NCBI RefSeq assembly: GCF_023223645.1 | Contig: NZ_JALKBY010000002.1 | Location: 1-64,000 of the forward strand | Direction: 5' to 3' | DNA: 64,000 nt | Source of the DNA: Natroniella sulfidigena | GTDB lineage: Bacteria; Bacillota; Halanaerobiia; Halobacteroidales; Halobacteroidaceae | In this document: positions 50,016 to 59,243 of the stretch, one piece after another | Numbering within the stretch: the stretch's first letter is position 1 | Layout of the letters: every line of letters begins with the position of its first letter | Notes under the pieces: model-generated | The model's input: only the letters and a program-made list of their open reading frames with translations | What the model was told of the DNA's origin: nothing | Databases searched by the model: none | Position numbers and translations under genes: made by a program

Positions 50016-51431
50016 CTATGCTTCCTTAGGCAACAACTTCTTACCTGCAATTCCTGGCTCAGTCATCTCGATTGGATTTAATACCTCTGCTAACTTCTCT
50101 TCATCCATAATATTTTCATCAAGAATAATCTCCTTCACAGATCTATCCTCTCTTAGTGATTTCTTAGCAACTTCACATGCTTTCGCATAACCGATGTGAG
50201 GGTTGAGTGCCGTGACAATCCCTACACTATGTTCAACAAATCCACTACATCTTTCTTTATTAACAGTAATATTCTTAATACACTTTTCAGCAAAGATCTG
50301 ATTGGCATTGGTTAACACTTTAATTGACTGTAATAGATTAAAGACTATCACTGGCATCATGACATTCAACTCTAATTGACCTGCTTCCGAAGCTAGAGTA
50401 ATCGTCTGGTCATTACCTAAGACCTGGAAAGAAGCCTGATTTACCATTTCAGGAATTACTGGATTGACCTTACCAGGCATGATCGATGAGCCAGGTTGTA
50501 CTGCTGGTAGATTGATCTCATTCAACCCTGCCGTTGGCCCGGAATCTAATAGCCTAAGGTCATTAGCAATCTTAGATAAACTACTAGCAAAAGTCTTTAA
50601 CCGTCCTGATACCTCAACGAAAATATCGGTGTTTTGCGTACCATCAACTAAATTATCAATCGACTTCAAGTTTAGGCCTGTACTCTTTCTTAAATCATTA
50701 AGGGCCAACTCAATATATTTAGGATCAGCATTTAAGCCGGTTCCTATCGCAGTCGCCCCTAAATTGATCTCTGTTAGATCACTTCTAATCCCTGCAATTC
50801 GCTTCAAAAACCGATCAACTGCCTTTTGATAAGCCCCAAACTCCTGTCCTAATCTAATAGGTACAGCATCCTGTAGTTGAGTCCTTCCCATCTTCAAGAT
50901 ATCATCAAACTCTTCTTTCTTCTCTGCTAATCTCTCACTGACCATTGTAGCAGCTTCAACTAATCCATCAACCTTTCTTAAAGTAGCTATTCTGACTGCA
51001 GTAGGTATGACATCATTGGTCGACTGGGCCATATTGACATCAGTATTTGGGTGTACCCGCTCATAATCACCCTTCTTATAGCCTAAAATCTCTAATGCCC
51101 TATTAGCAATTATCTCATTAACATTCATATTAATCGAGGTGCCTGCCCCACCCTGAATCGGATCGAGTATAACCTCATCATCAAACTCTCCTGCTGCTAC
51201 TTCCTCAGCAGCCTTGATAATAGCCTGTCCTTTATCCTTATTAAGATAACCTAAACTCATATTTGCTTTAGTTGCTGCTTGCTTGACCATTCCCAAAGCA
51301 TGAATCAACTCACCTGGAATAGAAGCTCCAGTCACCATAAAGTTTTGAGCCGCTCTTTTACTCTGCACTCCATAATAAGCCCCATCTTCAATCTCCATCT
51401 CTCCTAAGAAATCCTTTTCAATTCTTGCCAT
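50016..51431 (-). CDS. aspA: Aspartate ammonia-lyase
   Basis: A 471-residue fumarase/aspartase superfamily enzyme. It has QSTNDVIPTAVRIA, MGRTQLQDAVPI, the GATAIGTGLN loop, and the signature GSSIMPGKVNPVIPE with the catalytic serine. It converts aspartate to fumarate and ammonia. The pattern fits aspartase better than class II fumarase (length and the QDAVPIRLGQ region), but the two are close. The ATG follows AGGAGGG. It is monocistronic between its own terminator and that of sigH. Confidence 0.9.
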   Translation of the reverse strand: MARIEKDFLGEMEIEDGAYYGVQSKRAAQNFMVTGASIPGELIHALGMVKQAATKANMSLGYLNKDKGQAIIKAAEEVAAGEFDDEVILDPIQGGAGTSINMNVNEIIANRALEILGYKKGDYERVHPNTDVNMAQSTNDVIPTAVRIATLRKVDGLVEAATMVSERLAEKKEEFDDILKMGRTQLQDAVPIRLGQEFGAYQKAVDRFLKRIAGIRSDLTEINLGATAIGTGLNADPKYIELALNDLRKSTGLNLKSIDNLVDGTQNTDIFVEVSGRLKTFASSLSKIANDLRLLDSGPTAGLNEINLPAVQPGSSIMPGKVNPVIPEMVNQASFQVLGNDQTITLASEAGQLELNVMMPVIVFNLLQSIKVLTNANQIFAEKCIKNITVNKERCSGFVEHSVGIVTALNPHIGYAKACEVAKKSLREDRSVKEIILDENIMDEEKLAEVLNPIEMTEPGIAGKKLLPKEA

Positions 51432-51570
51432 TGGTATCCCTCCTAGAATTTATTGATATATAGACGTTAAGTTCAATTTGCAATATATAAAATTTACAAT
51501 TGAAAATCATGAAGCCATTTTGCAATAAAGATTTATATTCATTACTTTAACTGATTAATGTATAAAAACT

Positions 51571-51596
51571 AAAAAGCTGCCCTTAACGGACAACTT
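51571..51596 (-). terminator. Terminator after sigH
   Basis: The minus strand has AAGTTGTCC, loop GTTAA, GGGCAGCTT then TTTTT, nine pairs counting GU. It lies 13 bp past the stop. Confidence 0.8.
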
Positions 51597-51608
51597 CTGT
51601 TAGTTGTT

Positions 51609-52280
51609 TTAATATTCTTTTATTTCTTCAGTCAGTTTATCCTTCAACTCATCAATCTTACGACGAGCTCGTTGTAGGGCATTATCGACAGTCTTGACAT
51701 TACACTCAATATCTAAAGCTATCTCTTTATAAGATTTACCTTGAATATACTGATCAAATACATCCCATTCTAGCTCGGTCAGCATCTCGCGTAATTGATA
51801 GGTCACTTCTGTTACTAATTCACGGTTGACATAATTTCTTTCGGGATCATTATTTTGGTCAGGCAAGATATCCAATAAAGTACGACCCCTTCCTCCATCA
51901 TCCTTAGAATACTTCAATTTCTTATCGATAGAAGTGGAATTATTCAACGGCATGTGTTTTTGGCGGTTAGCTGTTTTAATTGCTGATATAAGTTGCCTGT
52001 TGACGCACAAATGAGCAAAACCGCGAAATGATGCTTCCCTCTTTACTTTATAATCTCTAATTGCTTTGTGCAATCCTACTAGCCCTTCTTGAATTACATC
52101 ATCATTATCCAGCCCTTTAATATAAAATAATTTGGACTTGGCATAAACGATATCAATGTTGCTGTCGATTAGATATTCTTCAGCCAGCTTGTCCCCCTTT
52201 TGAGCTAATCCAATCACCTCATGTTCAGACATTCCTTCATATCTACTTTCTAAATCTAATTTTTTACTGGCTTCACTCAT
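51609..52280 (-). CDS. sigH: RNA polymerase sigma factor SigH (sporulation/transition type)
   Basis: A 223-residue sigma-70 family factor. Region 2 (YAKSKLFYIKGLDNDDVIQEGLVGLHKAI, with FAHLCVNRQLISAIKTANRQKH) and region 4 (LTELEWDVFDQYIQGKSYKEIALDIECNVKTVDNALQRARRKI) are intact; both are given here as long anchors only by their first residues and ends. It resembles SigH, which starts sporulation and competence programmes. Presence suggests the organism belongs to a spore-forming lineage. The ATG follows AAGGTGGGG. Confidence 0.9.
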   Translation of the reverse strand: MSEASKKLDLESRYEGMSEHEVIGLAQKGDKLAEEYLIDSNIDIVYAKSKLFYIKGLDNDDVIQEGLVGLHKAIRDYKVKREASFRGFAHLCVNRQLISAIKTANRQKHMPLNNSTSIDKKLKYSKDDGGRGRTLLDILPDQNNDPERNYVNRELVTEVTYQLREMLTELEWDVFDQYIQGKSYKEIALDIECNVKTVDNALQRARRKIDELKDKLTEEIKEY

Positions 52281-52370
52281 TATATCCCCACCTTGTGCGT
52301 TTTTTTTAGATTTCTACTTCTAATAATAAACACAATTAATTATATCACATCACTAATACCTAGTCAAAAA

Positions 52371-53522
52371 TCAACTCAAAAACTCTTTAATTGACCTCAT
52401 TAGTCTGACTAGCTGATGCTCTCTAACAGTTATTGCCTCTTGAGGGCATAACTCTTGACAACAAAGACATTTAATACAATCTTTCTCTTCGATCTCTAAC
52501 CCCTCTCGATCAACAATCACATCTTGTGGACAACTTTCAACACAGCGTTGACATTCAATACACTCCTGCTGGTTAATCACAGGCTGTGATAATAAAGAGC
52601 CAAACAGAGGTTCTAATAACCAATTAGGCAATAAGCTCAATAAAGCATTAGAAGGCAAACGATACTCTCGTTGACTAGGTTGAAAGTTCCCTACTATCTT
52701 TATCTGTTGTAAATTATTACTCCCTAAACCTCGCTCTGCAGCTATCCGAGTAATTGGTACCTGATTTTCGGTATAACCCAAATAAGAAGCAGCAACTGTA
52801 TCTAAAGCAACCAAATCTTGAGCTGCTAAAATAACCCCTACCTGACAGGTGTCTCCTGTAGCCCCTGGCCCATTTCCTTCCAAACCGACTATCCCATCCA
52901 TCACTGCTAAATCAGGCTTGACTAATTCAAAAATATCAACAATCAACTCTGAAAAGTCAACCGGATGTGGACAACTACGATGATACTCCACCTTCTTCAT
53001 TCCCGGAATACAACCATATAGATTCTTGATTGCTCCAGTAAATAAGGTCAAACTATGGGTCTTTAATTTAGGAAGAGACACCACCAAATCTGCTTCTAAT
53101 AATATCTGAGGTAATGGAAAGTCATATTCATCACTACTGACTATCTCAGTAGAAATTCGATCAAAATTAATTACTTCAACACCTAGCTTCTGACAGACAG
53201 CCAATACTCCAGTCTTTTGAAATGCTTGTTCAGTCAGAGATTGATTAACCATCATCCCTCCTGAGCTCTCCCCTACTTTGACCTCTGCTCCTAATTCTTG
53301 AAAATATCTAATTACAGCTTCAACTACAACAGGATGAGTAGTAATTCCTGCTTGAGGAGGGTGAGGGCTCAATAAGTTTGGTTTTAATAATACCGTATCG
53401 CCTCTAGTTACTAATTGCTCAACTTGTAACTTAGTTAAAGCCTCTCTAACCTTCTCTATTGCTAATTTTGGTTCATAGTCTTGACAACCAGCTGCTACAA
53501 CTTCCACCTTACCATCTCCCAA
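52371..53522 (-). CDS. DUF362 protein with C-terminal 2x[4Fe-4S] ferredoxin domain
   Basis: A 383-residue protein. The DUF362 domain (VLLKPNLLSPHPPQAGITTHP, KLKTHSLTLFTGAIKNLYG, MDGIVGLEGNGP) occupies about residues 35-290. Two 4Fe-4S motifs follow: CIECQRCVESCP and CIKCLCCQELCP. It probably transfers electrons, but the partner is unknown. The start is uncertain: a TTG at 53522 or a GTG at residue 6 behind GGGAGATGG. It begins two bases after a 41-codon membrane-peptide gene, with which it is likely cotranscribed. Confidence 0.85.
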   Translation of the reverse strand: MGDGKVEVVAAGCQDYEPKLAIEKVREALTKLQVEQLVTRGDTVLLKPNLLSPHPPQAGITTHPVVVEAVIRYFQELGAEVKVGESSGGMMVNQSLTEQAFQKTGVLAVCQKLGVEVINFDRISTEIVSSDEYDFPLPQILLEADLVVSLPKLKTHSLTLFTGAIKNLYGCIPGMKKVEYHRSCPHPVDFSELIVDIFELVKPDLAVMDGIVGLEGNGPGATGDTCQVGVILAAQDLVALDTVAASYLGYTENQVPITRIAAERGLGSNNLQQIKIVGNFQPSQREYRLPSNALLSLLPNWLLEPLFGSLLSQPVINQQECIECQRCVESCPQDVIVDREGLEIEEKDCIKCLCCQELCPQEAITVREHQLVRLMRSIKEFLS

Positions 53523-53524
53523 CT

Positions 53525-53650
53525 TCAGGAAAGTATAACAATTAAATCCTGTATTTCTCCTCCTAATATAATATAGATTACAAACAGTAAAATTATAACT
53601 AAAATAACTAAAATTCCATATTCTAATAATTCAAATTCATCTTGCTTCAT
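53525..53650 (-). CDS. Small single-pass membrane protein, 41 residues
   Basis: The ATG at 53650 lies seven bases after GGGGG and opens a frame of 41 codons: an acidic start (KQDEFELLEYG), one hydrophobic helix (about residues 12-30, ILVILVIILLFVIYIIL), then GGEIQDLIVILS. The stop is two bases before the DUF362 gene. The size, single helix and close spacing support a real small gene. No family is recognised; it could anchor the ferredoxin protein at the membrane. Confidence 0.65.
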   Translation of the reverse strand: MKQDEFELLEYGILVILVIILLFVIYIILGGEIQDLIVILS

Positions 53651-53691
53651 GTTAAACCCCCAAAAATAAAATCAATTTACAATTGATATTA

Positions 53692-53855
53692 AGTGTCAGT
53701 GTGAGTAGTTTGTGTGAGTAAAAGCAAAACCTTAGCCCTTATGGTTCTGATCTCACTCACACACACACACATAACTGACACATTATTGTAATTAATCTCT
53801 AGATTTTAACTATTAAATATTCATTATTAACTATTCACTGTTTTCCTGATGTTAT
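53692..53855. repeat. GTGTGAG-family hairpin repeat
   Basis: Left arm GTGTCAGTGTGAGTAG; core CAAAACCTTAGCCCTTATGG; right arm CTCACTCACACACACACAC and ACTGACACATTATTG; then TTAACTATTAAATATTC units. It is almost the same as the copy at 54240. Confidence 0.85.
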
Positions 53856-53893
53856 TATATCAAAAAAATTATCGAAACAAAAATCATTTCCAT

Positions 53894-53936
53894 AAAAAAA
53901 AGAGCTCTTTAACCCTATTTTAGGATTAAAGAGCTA
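53894..53936 (-). terminator. Rho-independent terminator of the small RNA transcript
   Basis: The minus strand has AGCTCTTTAATCCTA, loop, TAGGGTTAAAGAGCT followed by eight T residues. It has no upstream protein gene on this strand, which is the main reason to infer an RNA gene. Confidence 0.85.
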
Positions 53937-54178
53937 ACACTATTTATTTTGAAACTTACAAAAGGAGGCTTTACATTATAAAAAATAACTTAGAGTAGTA
54001 ATCATTAGCACTTATCAAACCATCAGCTTATCCCAAAAATTACTACTCCAAGAACTCTAATACCTGAGTTACTTTTTTCACAATCATACTTATACTAAAA
54101 GGTTGTTCACAAAATTAACGATAATTATTTAAGTATCATAATCCAAAGACTTATAAACTTATGTTACTCATCTTCGTT
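53894..54178 (-). ncRNA. Candidate small RNA, 200-285 nt, with anti-Shine-Dalgarno motif
   Basis: A strong promoter is followed by structured sequence: ATTAACGA pairs with TCGTTAAT near the 5' end, and GAGTAGTAAT pairs with ATTACTACTC, after which a T-run at 53986-53981 could stop transcription. Between that and the second terminator lies CCTCCTTTT (53968-53960 on the minus strand), which matches the anti-Shine-Dalgarno sequence and resembles C-rich regulatory RNAs in Firmicutes. No open frame longer than 14 codons. It might instead be a long leader of the DUF362 operon. No family was recognised. Confidence 0.55.
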
Positions 54179-54184
54179 AATCAT

Positions 54185-54212
54185 ATTATACCACAATAAA
54201 TCAATTTGTCAA
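54185..54212 (-). promoter_or_regulatory. Sigma-A promoter of the candidate small RNA
   Basis: TTGACA, 16-bp spacer, TATAAT on the minus strand; -35 at 54212-54207, -10 at 54190-54185. A full consensus at both boxes. Confidence 0.8.
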
Positions 54213-54239
54213 GTTTTTCACAAAGTTTTTTATTTAATT

Positions 54240-54390
54240 TAAGTGTCAGTGTGAGTAGTGTGTGTGAGTAAAAGCAAAACTTTAGACCTTATGATTTTGA
54301 CCTCACCCACACTCACACACATAACTGACACATTATTGTAATTAATCTCTAGATTTTTAACTGTAAACTGTAAACCGTAAACTGTCAACT
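54240..54390. repeat. GTGTGAG-family hairpin repeat with trailing ACTGTAA arm
   Basis: Left arm GTGTCAGTGTGAGTAGTG; core CAAAACTTTAGACC with ATTTTGACC; right arm CACCCACACTCACACAC; then AACTGTAAACTGTAAACCG. The same hybrid plan as at 5736. Confidence 0.85.
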
Positions 54391-54432
54391 AAAAAAGGGC
54401 CAACCCCCTAAATTCAAGGAAGTTGGCCCTTC
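54391..54432 (-). terminator. Terminator after the formate dehydrogenase gene
   Basis: The minus strand has AAGGGCCAACTTCC and GGGGGTTGGCCC followed by six T residues. Confidence 0.85.
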
Positions 54433-54470
54433 TTATTTCTAATCTCTAATCACTAATCACCAGTCACTAG

Positions 54471-57173
54471 TTACACTTTCTCCACCTTAACAGCTGATAC
54501 CTTATACTCAGGAATCTTAGCTATTGGATCCAGCTCAGCATTGGTCAATCTATTAGCTGGACTTTCAGCATAGTGGAATGGCATAAAGACCTCACCAGGT
54601 TTTACTATACTACCTATCCGAGCATAAGTCTCTACTTCACCCCGACGAGAAGCAACCTTGACTCGATCGCCATCTTCAATTCCTAACTCTTTTGCATCCT
54701 CTACATTGATCTCAACATAAGCATCTGGCTCATGCTGATCAACAGCTGCTGAACGTCTAGTCATACTTCCACCGTGGAAGTGATATAACATTCTTCCAGT
54801 CATCATAATATAACTATACTCATCATCTGCTGCTTCAACAGGTGCAATATGCTCTACTGGATGGAAGATTCCCTTACCATGAGCAAATTCACCCTGATGC
54901 AAGAACTTAGTACCAGGATCATCTTGATCGGTACATGGCCATTGTAACTCCTCATCTTCTAGCCTATCATAAGAAATTCCACCATAGATTGGAGTTACTT
55001 CTGCTATTTCAGCCATAATCTCTGCTGCAGATGAATAATCCATCTCATAACCCATCCGCTTAGCTAACTCACAGAAGATCTGCCAGTCAGTCATAGCTTC
55101 TCCAGGAGCATCGACAGCTTTATTTACAAATTGAACCCGTCGCTCACTATTTGTAAATGTTCCATCCTTCTCTGCAAAACAAGCTGCAGGTAATACAACA
55201 TCAGCAAATTCAGCAGTTTCAGTCAAGAAGATATCTTGAACTACTAAAAACTCTACCGCTTCTAAAGCCTCTTCTACATGTTGCTGATCTGGATCTGATA
55301 AGACTGGATTCTCACCCATCACATATAATCCTCTCAGCTCACCATCAGCTGCTTTGTTGATCATCTCTACTACTGTCAAGCCAGCTTCAGCAGATAATTC
55401 ATCTACTCCCCAAGCATTCTCAAATTTCTCTTTAAGCTCTGGCTCTTCAACGCTTTGATAACCAGGATAGACATTAGGTAATCCTCCTAAGTCACAAGCT
55501 CCCTGTACATTGTTTTGACCTCTTAGTGGATTAACTCCTGTACCTTCTTTTCCTACATTACCGGTCAACATCGCTAAGTTTGCAATCGCAAATACATTAG
55601 CAGTACCTGATTTATGCTGAGTAATTCCCATTGCATAATAGATAGCTGCTCTATCTACAGAAGCATATGTCCGAGCCATCTCAATAACATCTTCAGCAGC
55701 AACCCCTGTAATCTCTTCTACCTTTTCGGGAGTATACTCCTTAACTGCCTCTTTTAAATCCGCGAAGTTTTCAGTTCTCTCTTCAACATACTCCTCAGCA
55801 TACAACTCTTCTTTAATAATGACATGCATTAAACCATTTAATAAAGCAATATCTGTTCCTGGTTTCTGAGTAACAGCAATATCTGCTGCTTCAGTCAAAC
55901 CAATATTTCTTGGATCAGCTACAATCAAGTTAGTTCCATTCTTAACAGCTTTCTTCATCTTACTAGCAATTACTGGATGTGCTTCAGTCGTATTTGATCC
56001 AGTTACAAAGATTGTATCTGCTTTTTCAACCTCACCAATAGAGTTTGTCATTGCTCCACTACCAAAACTTGCGGCTAGACCAGCCACTGTAGCAGAGTGT
56101 CATAACCGGGCACAGTGATCTATACTATTTGTGCCCACAACTCCTCGCATGAATTTTTGTAACAGATAATTTTCCTCATTAGTACATCTAGCTGACGTCA
56201 AAGCAGCAACTGCTTCGCCACCATCTTCTTCTGTAATTGTAGTTAACTTATCAGCTACATAATCTAATGCTTCATCCCAGCTTGCTTCTTCAAACTCTCC
56301 ATCCTTTTTAATCAATGGCTTAGTCAATCGCTCAGGATGATCGACAAAATCATAAGCAAATCGTCCCTTAACACAAGTTTCTCCGATTGGGTTAGGGCTG
56401 TCTTCTTGATAGACAGAACCTACCTTGACGATCTTATTATCTTTAACCTTTAATTCAATCTGGCAGCCAACTCCACAATAAGGACAAGTAGTTTGAACAG
56501 ATTCTAGCTCATACTCTCGACCTAGACCTTTAGCAGGCTTATAAGTCAAAGCCCCTGTTGGACACATCTCTACACATTGTCCACAAAAGACACAACTAGA
56601 ATGATCAGCTCCTAAATCCTGATCGAAAGGAACTCCTACCTTTGATTGAAAACCACGCTCTGTAAAGTCGATCGCCCCAGAACATTGAACTTCGTTATCG
56701 ACTCTAACACACTTACCACATAAGATACATTTATTTTGATCAAACTCGATAAATGGATTTTCATTCTTAACTTCAAACTTTTGCTCTTCCATTAAACCAA
56801 AGCTTGGCTCAGTAACACCATACTCATAAACTAACTCCTGTAGCTCACAAGCTCCATCCGCTTCACAAGTCATACAGTCATTAGGATGATCAGATAGTAA
56901 TAACTCAAGGTTCATCTTACGTGCTGTAATAACCTTATCACTAGCAGTCTTAATCTTCATCCCATCAGTTACAGGTGTAGCACAAGAAGCCAATAAATTT
57001 CCACTTTCTGCATCTTCCACAACACAAATTCGACAAGAACCATGTAAGGTCAAGTCTGGATGATAGCAGAGAGTTGGTATCTCTATATCCAATTTATTAG
57101 CTGCATCTAATAAAGTAGCCTGTTGGTCAACTTCAACCTGTTGACCATCTATCGTTACAGTAATAGTATCCAT
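54471..57173 (-). CDS. fdhF: Selenocysteine-containing NAD-linked formate dehydrogenase, alpha subunit
   Basis: A single 900-residue frame with an internal UGA at 56102-56100 (residue 358) in the catalytic text HCARL-U-HSATVAGLA. An SECIS-like hairpin follows (GGCT with AGCC around GGTCT). The N-terminal part is NuoG-like: plant-type 2Fe-2S (CYHPDLTLHGSCRICVV), His-Cys 4Fe-4S (HPNDCMTCEADGACEL), and two 4Fe-4S motifs (CILCGKCV, CVFCGQCVEMCP). Next come CPYCGVGC and the molybdopterin domains (GENPVLSDPDQ, TGRMLYHFHGG). It oxidises formate or reduces CO2 with the NuoE/NuoF subunits encoded upstream. The ATG follows AAAAGGAGTG. Confidence 0.95.
56052..56102 (-). promoter_or_regulatory. Selenocysteine UGA and downstream SECIS-like hairpin
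   Basis: UGA is followed by a hairpin whose tip is GGCUGGUCUAGCC: stem GGCU/AGCC and loop GGUCU, the loop seen in the known E. coli fdhF SECIS. A lower stem of CUAC with GUAG extends it. Distance from UGA to the tip is about 17 nt. Confidence 0.8.
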
Positions 57174-57271
57174 TTTATCACTCCTTTTAATAATTTTAGT
57201 GCTCTCAGTTAAATTAAATCCTGTTATTGCAATGCTTCACAGATAATTAAATTTCTCTGCAGATCCGTCTA

Positions 57272-57310
57272 ATTGAAAATTGACAGTTGACAATTGACAG
57301 TTAAATTCAA
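57272..57310. repeat. TTGACAG/TCAATTG heptamer arm
   Basis: AATTGAAAATTGACAGTTG and ACAATTGACAGTTAAATTC, with core TTCAAAACC following. The right arm is not evident. It lies in the 241-bp gap inside the formate dehydrogenase operon. Confidence 0.65.
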
Positions 57311-57414
57311 AACCATACAATCAAAACACTAAAACCATCAATATCTGCAAGATATTATACAATTAAACATTCTCATTTACAATATTTGTTTTTAACTGAG
57401 AATAATCAATTTAT

Positions 57415-59214
57415 TTATTGGGTAATTGCATCGACTGGACATTTCTCTACACAAGCTCCACAAGCAATACATGCATCCTCATCAATTTGATGCTCTTCTT
57501 TAGCCTCACCAGAGATTGCATCAACTGGACAAGCATCTGTACAAGCAGTACAGCCTACACAAGCTTCTCCATCAATTACATAAGCCCCTAGTAACTCTTC
57601 ACAAGCACCAGCTGGGCAATTTTGCTCATAAATATGAGCTTCATACTCATCACGGAAGTATCTTAAGGTACTTAAGACAGGGTTAGGTGCTGTCTGACCT
57701 AAACCACATAAAGAAGTACTCTTAATATTTTCAGCTAACTCTTCTAATAGCTCAATATCCCCTTCTTGTCCTTCTCCAGTAGTAATTCGCTCTAAGATAT
57801 CTAGCATCTGCTTAGTCCCTACTCGACAAGGGGTACACTTTCCACAAGATTCACTCTGCGTAAAATCCAAGAAGAATCTAGAAACATCGACCATACATGT
57901 ATCTTCATCCATTACAACAAGTCCACCAGAACCCATCATCGCTCCAACCTCAAGCAATGAATCATAATCAATCGTTAAGTCTAATTTATCCTCTGGTAAA
58001 CATCCACCAGATGGCCCACCAATTTGAACCGCTTTAAATTCTTTACCATCATTAATTCCACCACCGATGTCATAAATAATCTCTCGCATAGTAATTCCCA
58101 TCGGTACTTCTGCTAAACCAGTATTATTGATCTTACCAGTTAAAGCAAATACTTTAGTTCCAGTACTACCTTCAGTACCAACCTGCTTATAAGTTTCAGC
58201 ACCATCTTGAATAACATCAGGTACATTAGCATAAGTCTCAACATTATTAATATTTGAAGGCTTACCCCATAATCCTTTTTGAGCTGGGAAAGGAGGTCGT
58301 GGTCGTGGCATACCTCGTTTACCTTCAATCGATGCCATTAAAGCAGTCTCTTCTCCACAAACAAAAGCTCCTGCTCCCTCTTTAATATGCAGATCAAAAT
58401 TAAAATCTGTTCCAAATAAGTTATCACCTAATAGTCCATACTCCTCAGCCTCTTCAATAGCTATTCTTAATCTTTTAATCGCCAATGGATACTCTGCTCG
58501 TACATAAACATAGCCTTCATCAGCTCCAATTGCATAGGCAGCAATAACCATGCCCTCAATGATTCGGTGCGGATCTCCCTCTAAGAGACTCCGATCCATA
58601 AATGCACCTGGATCTCCCTCGTCTGCATTACAGATTACATACTTCTTATCACCTTCTGCTTCACTAGCAAATTGCCATTTAAGACCTGCTGGGAAACCTC
58701 CACCCCCACGGCCTCTTAAACCAGAATCTTTAACTTCATCGATTACTTCTTGAGGCGTCATCTCAGTCAAAGCTTTTCCTATCGCCTGATAACCTCCAGT
58801 AGCAATATACTCTTCAATCTCTTCGGGATCAATATGTCCACAATTTGCTAAAGCATTTCTCTCTTGCTTTTTATAAAAATCAATATCTTTATAAGATCGA
58901 ACACTTTCATTAGTTACTGGTTCTTGATATAAAAACTCTTCTACTATTTTTCCTTTTAAGATATGCTCTTCAACCAACTTCTCCATATTCTCTGGTTTTA
59001 ATTCACAATAAAATACACTTTCTGGATAAACAATAATCAGTGGCCCTTTTTCACAAAAACCATGGCAGCCAGTTTCTAAAACCTTAATCTCATCTTCTAA
59101 ATCATGTCGAGCTAATTCATCTTCTAAAGAACTACGAACTTCTTTGCATCCTGAAGAAACACATCCCGTTCCTCCACAGATCAAAATATGAGATCTATAA
59201 ATTGATTGCTCCAT
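57415..59214 (-). CDS. NuoF-like NAD-binding flavoprotein subunit with C-terminal ferredoxin domain
   Basis: A 599-residue NuoF/HndC/HydB-type protein. A thioredoxin-like 2Fe-2S domain (CGGTGCVSSGC with CHGFCEKGP) leads, followed by the NAD and FMN domain (GLRGRGGGGFPAGLKW, NADEGDPGAFMDRSLLEGDPH), an iron-sulfur motif (SCGKCTPCRVGTKQM), and two 4Fe-4S motifs (CVGCTACTDACP, CIACGACVEKCP). It passes electrons between NADH and the iron-sulfur chain, and in bifurcating complexes contains the flavin that splits them. The ATG at 59214 lies behind GGAGGG. It sits between the small ferredoxin gene and fdhF. Confidence 0.93.
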   Translation of the reverse strand: MEQSIYRSHILICGGTGCVSSGCKEVRSSLEDELARHDLEDEIKVLETGCHGFCEKGPLIIVYPESVFYCELKPENMEKLVEEHILKGKIVEEFLYQEPVTNESVRSYKDIDFYKKQERNALANCGHIDPEEIEEYIATGGYQAIGKALTEMTPQEVIDEVKDSGLRGRGGGGFPAGLKWQFASEAEGDKKYVICNADEGDPGAFMDRSLLEGDPHRIIEGMVIAAYAIGADEGYVYVRAEYPLAIKRLRIAIEEAEEYGLLGDNLFGTDFNFDLHIKEGAGAFVCGEETALMASIEGKRGMPRPRPPFPAQKGLWGKPSNINNVETYANVPDVIQDGAETYKQVGTEGSTGTKVFALTGKINNTGLAEVPMGITMREIIYDIGGGINDGKEFKAVQIGGPSGGCLPEDKLDLTIDYDSLLEVGAMMGSGGLVVMDEDTCMVDVSRFFLDFTQSESCGKCTPCRVGTKQMLDILERITTGEGQEGDIELLEELAENIKSTSLCGLGQTAPNPVLSTLRYFRDEYEAHIYEQNCPAGACEELLGAYVIDGEACVGCTACTDACPVDAISGEAKEEHQIDEDACIACGACVEKCPVDAITQ

Positions 59215-59243
59215 CTCTTCTTCCCTCCTCAATAAAATTATAA

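Larger units (their letters stand above)
53651..54470. other. 820-bp gap holding a candidate small RNA and two hairpin repeats
   Basis: From left: GTGTGAG repeat (53692-53855), terminator (53894-53936), small RNA region with promoter (53981-54212), second GTGTGAG repeat with an ACTGTAA arm (54240-54390), terminator of the formate dehydrogenase (54391-54432) and an ACTAGTT array to 54475. No protein gene was seen. Confidence 0.75.

Noticed and set aside
53651-54212. T-box leader for the DUF362 operon
   Set aside because: The terminator is present but the conserved T-box antiterminator sequence is not, and the next gene is not amino-acid related.
54471-57173. Two separate or broken formate dehydrogenase genes
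   Set aside because: The break is a single in-frame UGA at the known selenocysteine position with a SECIS-like hairpin.
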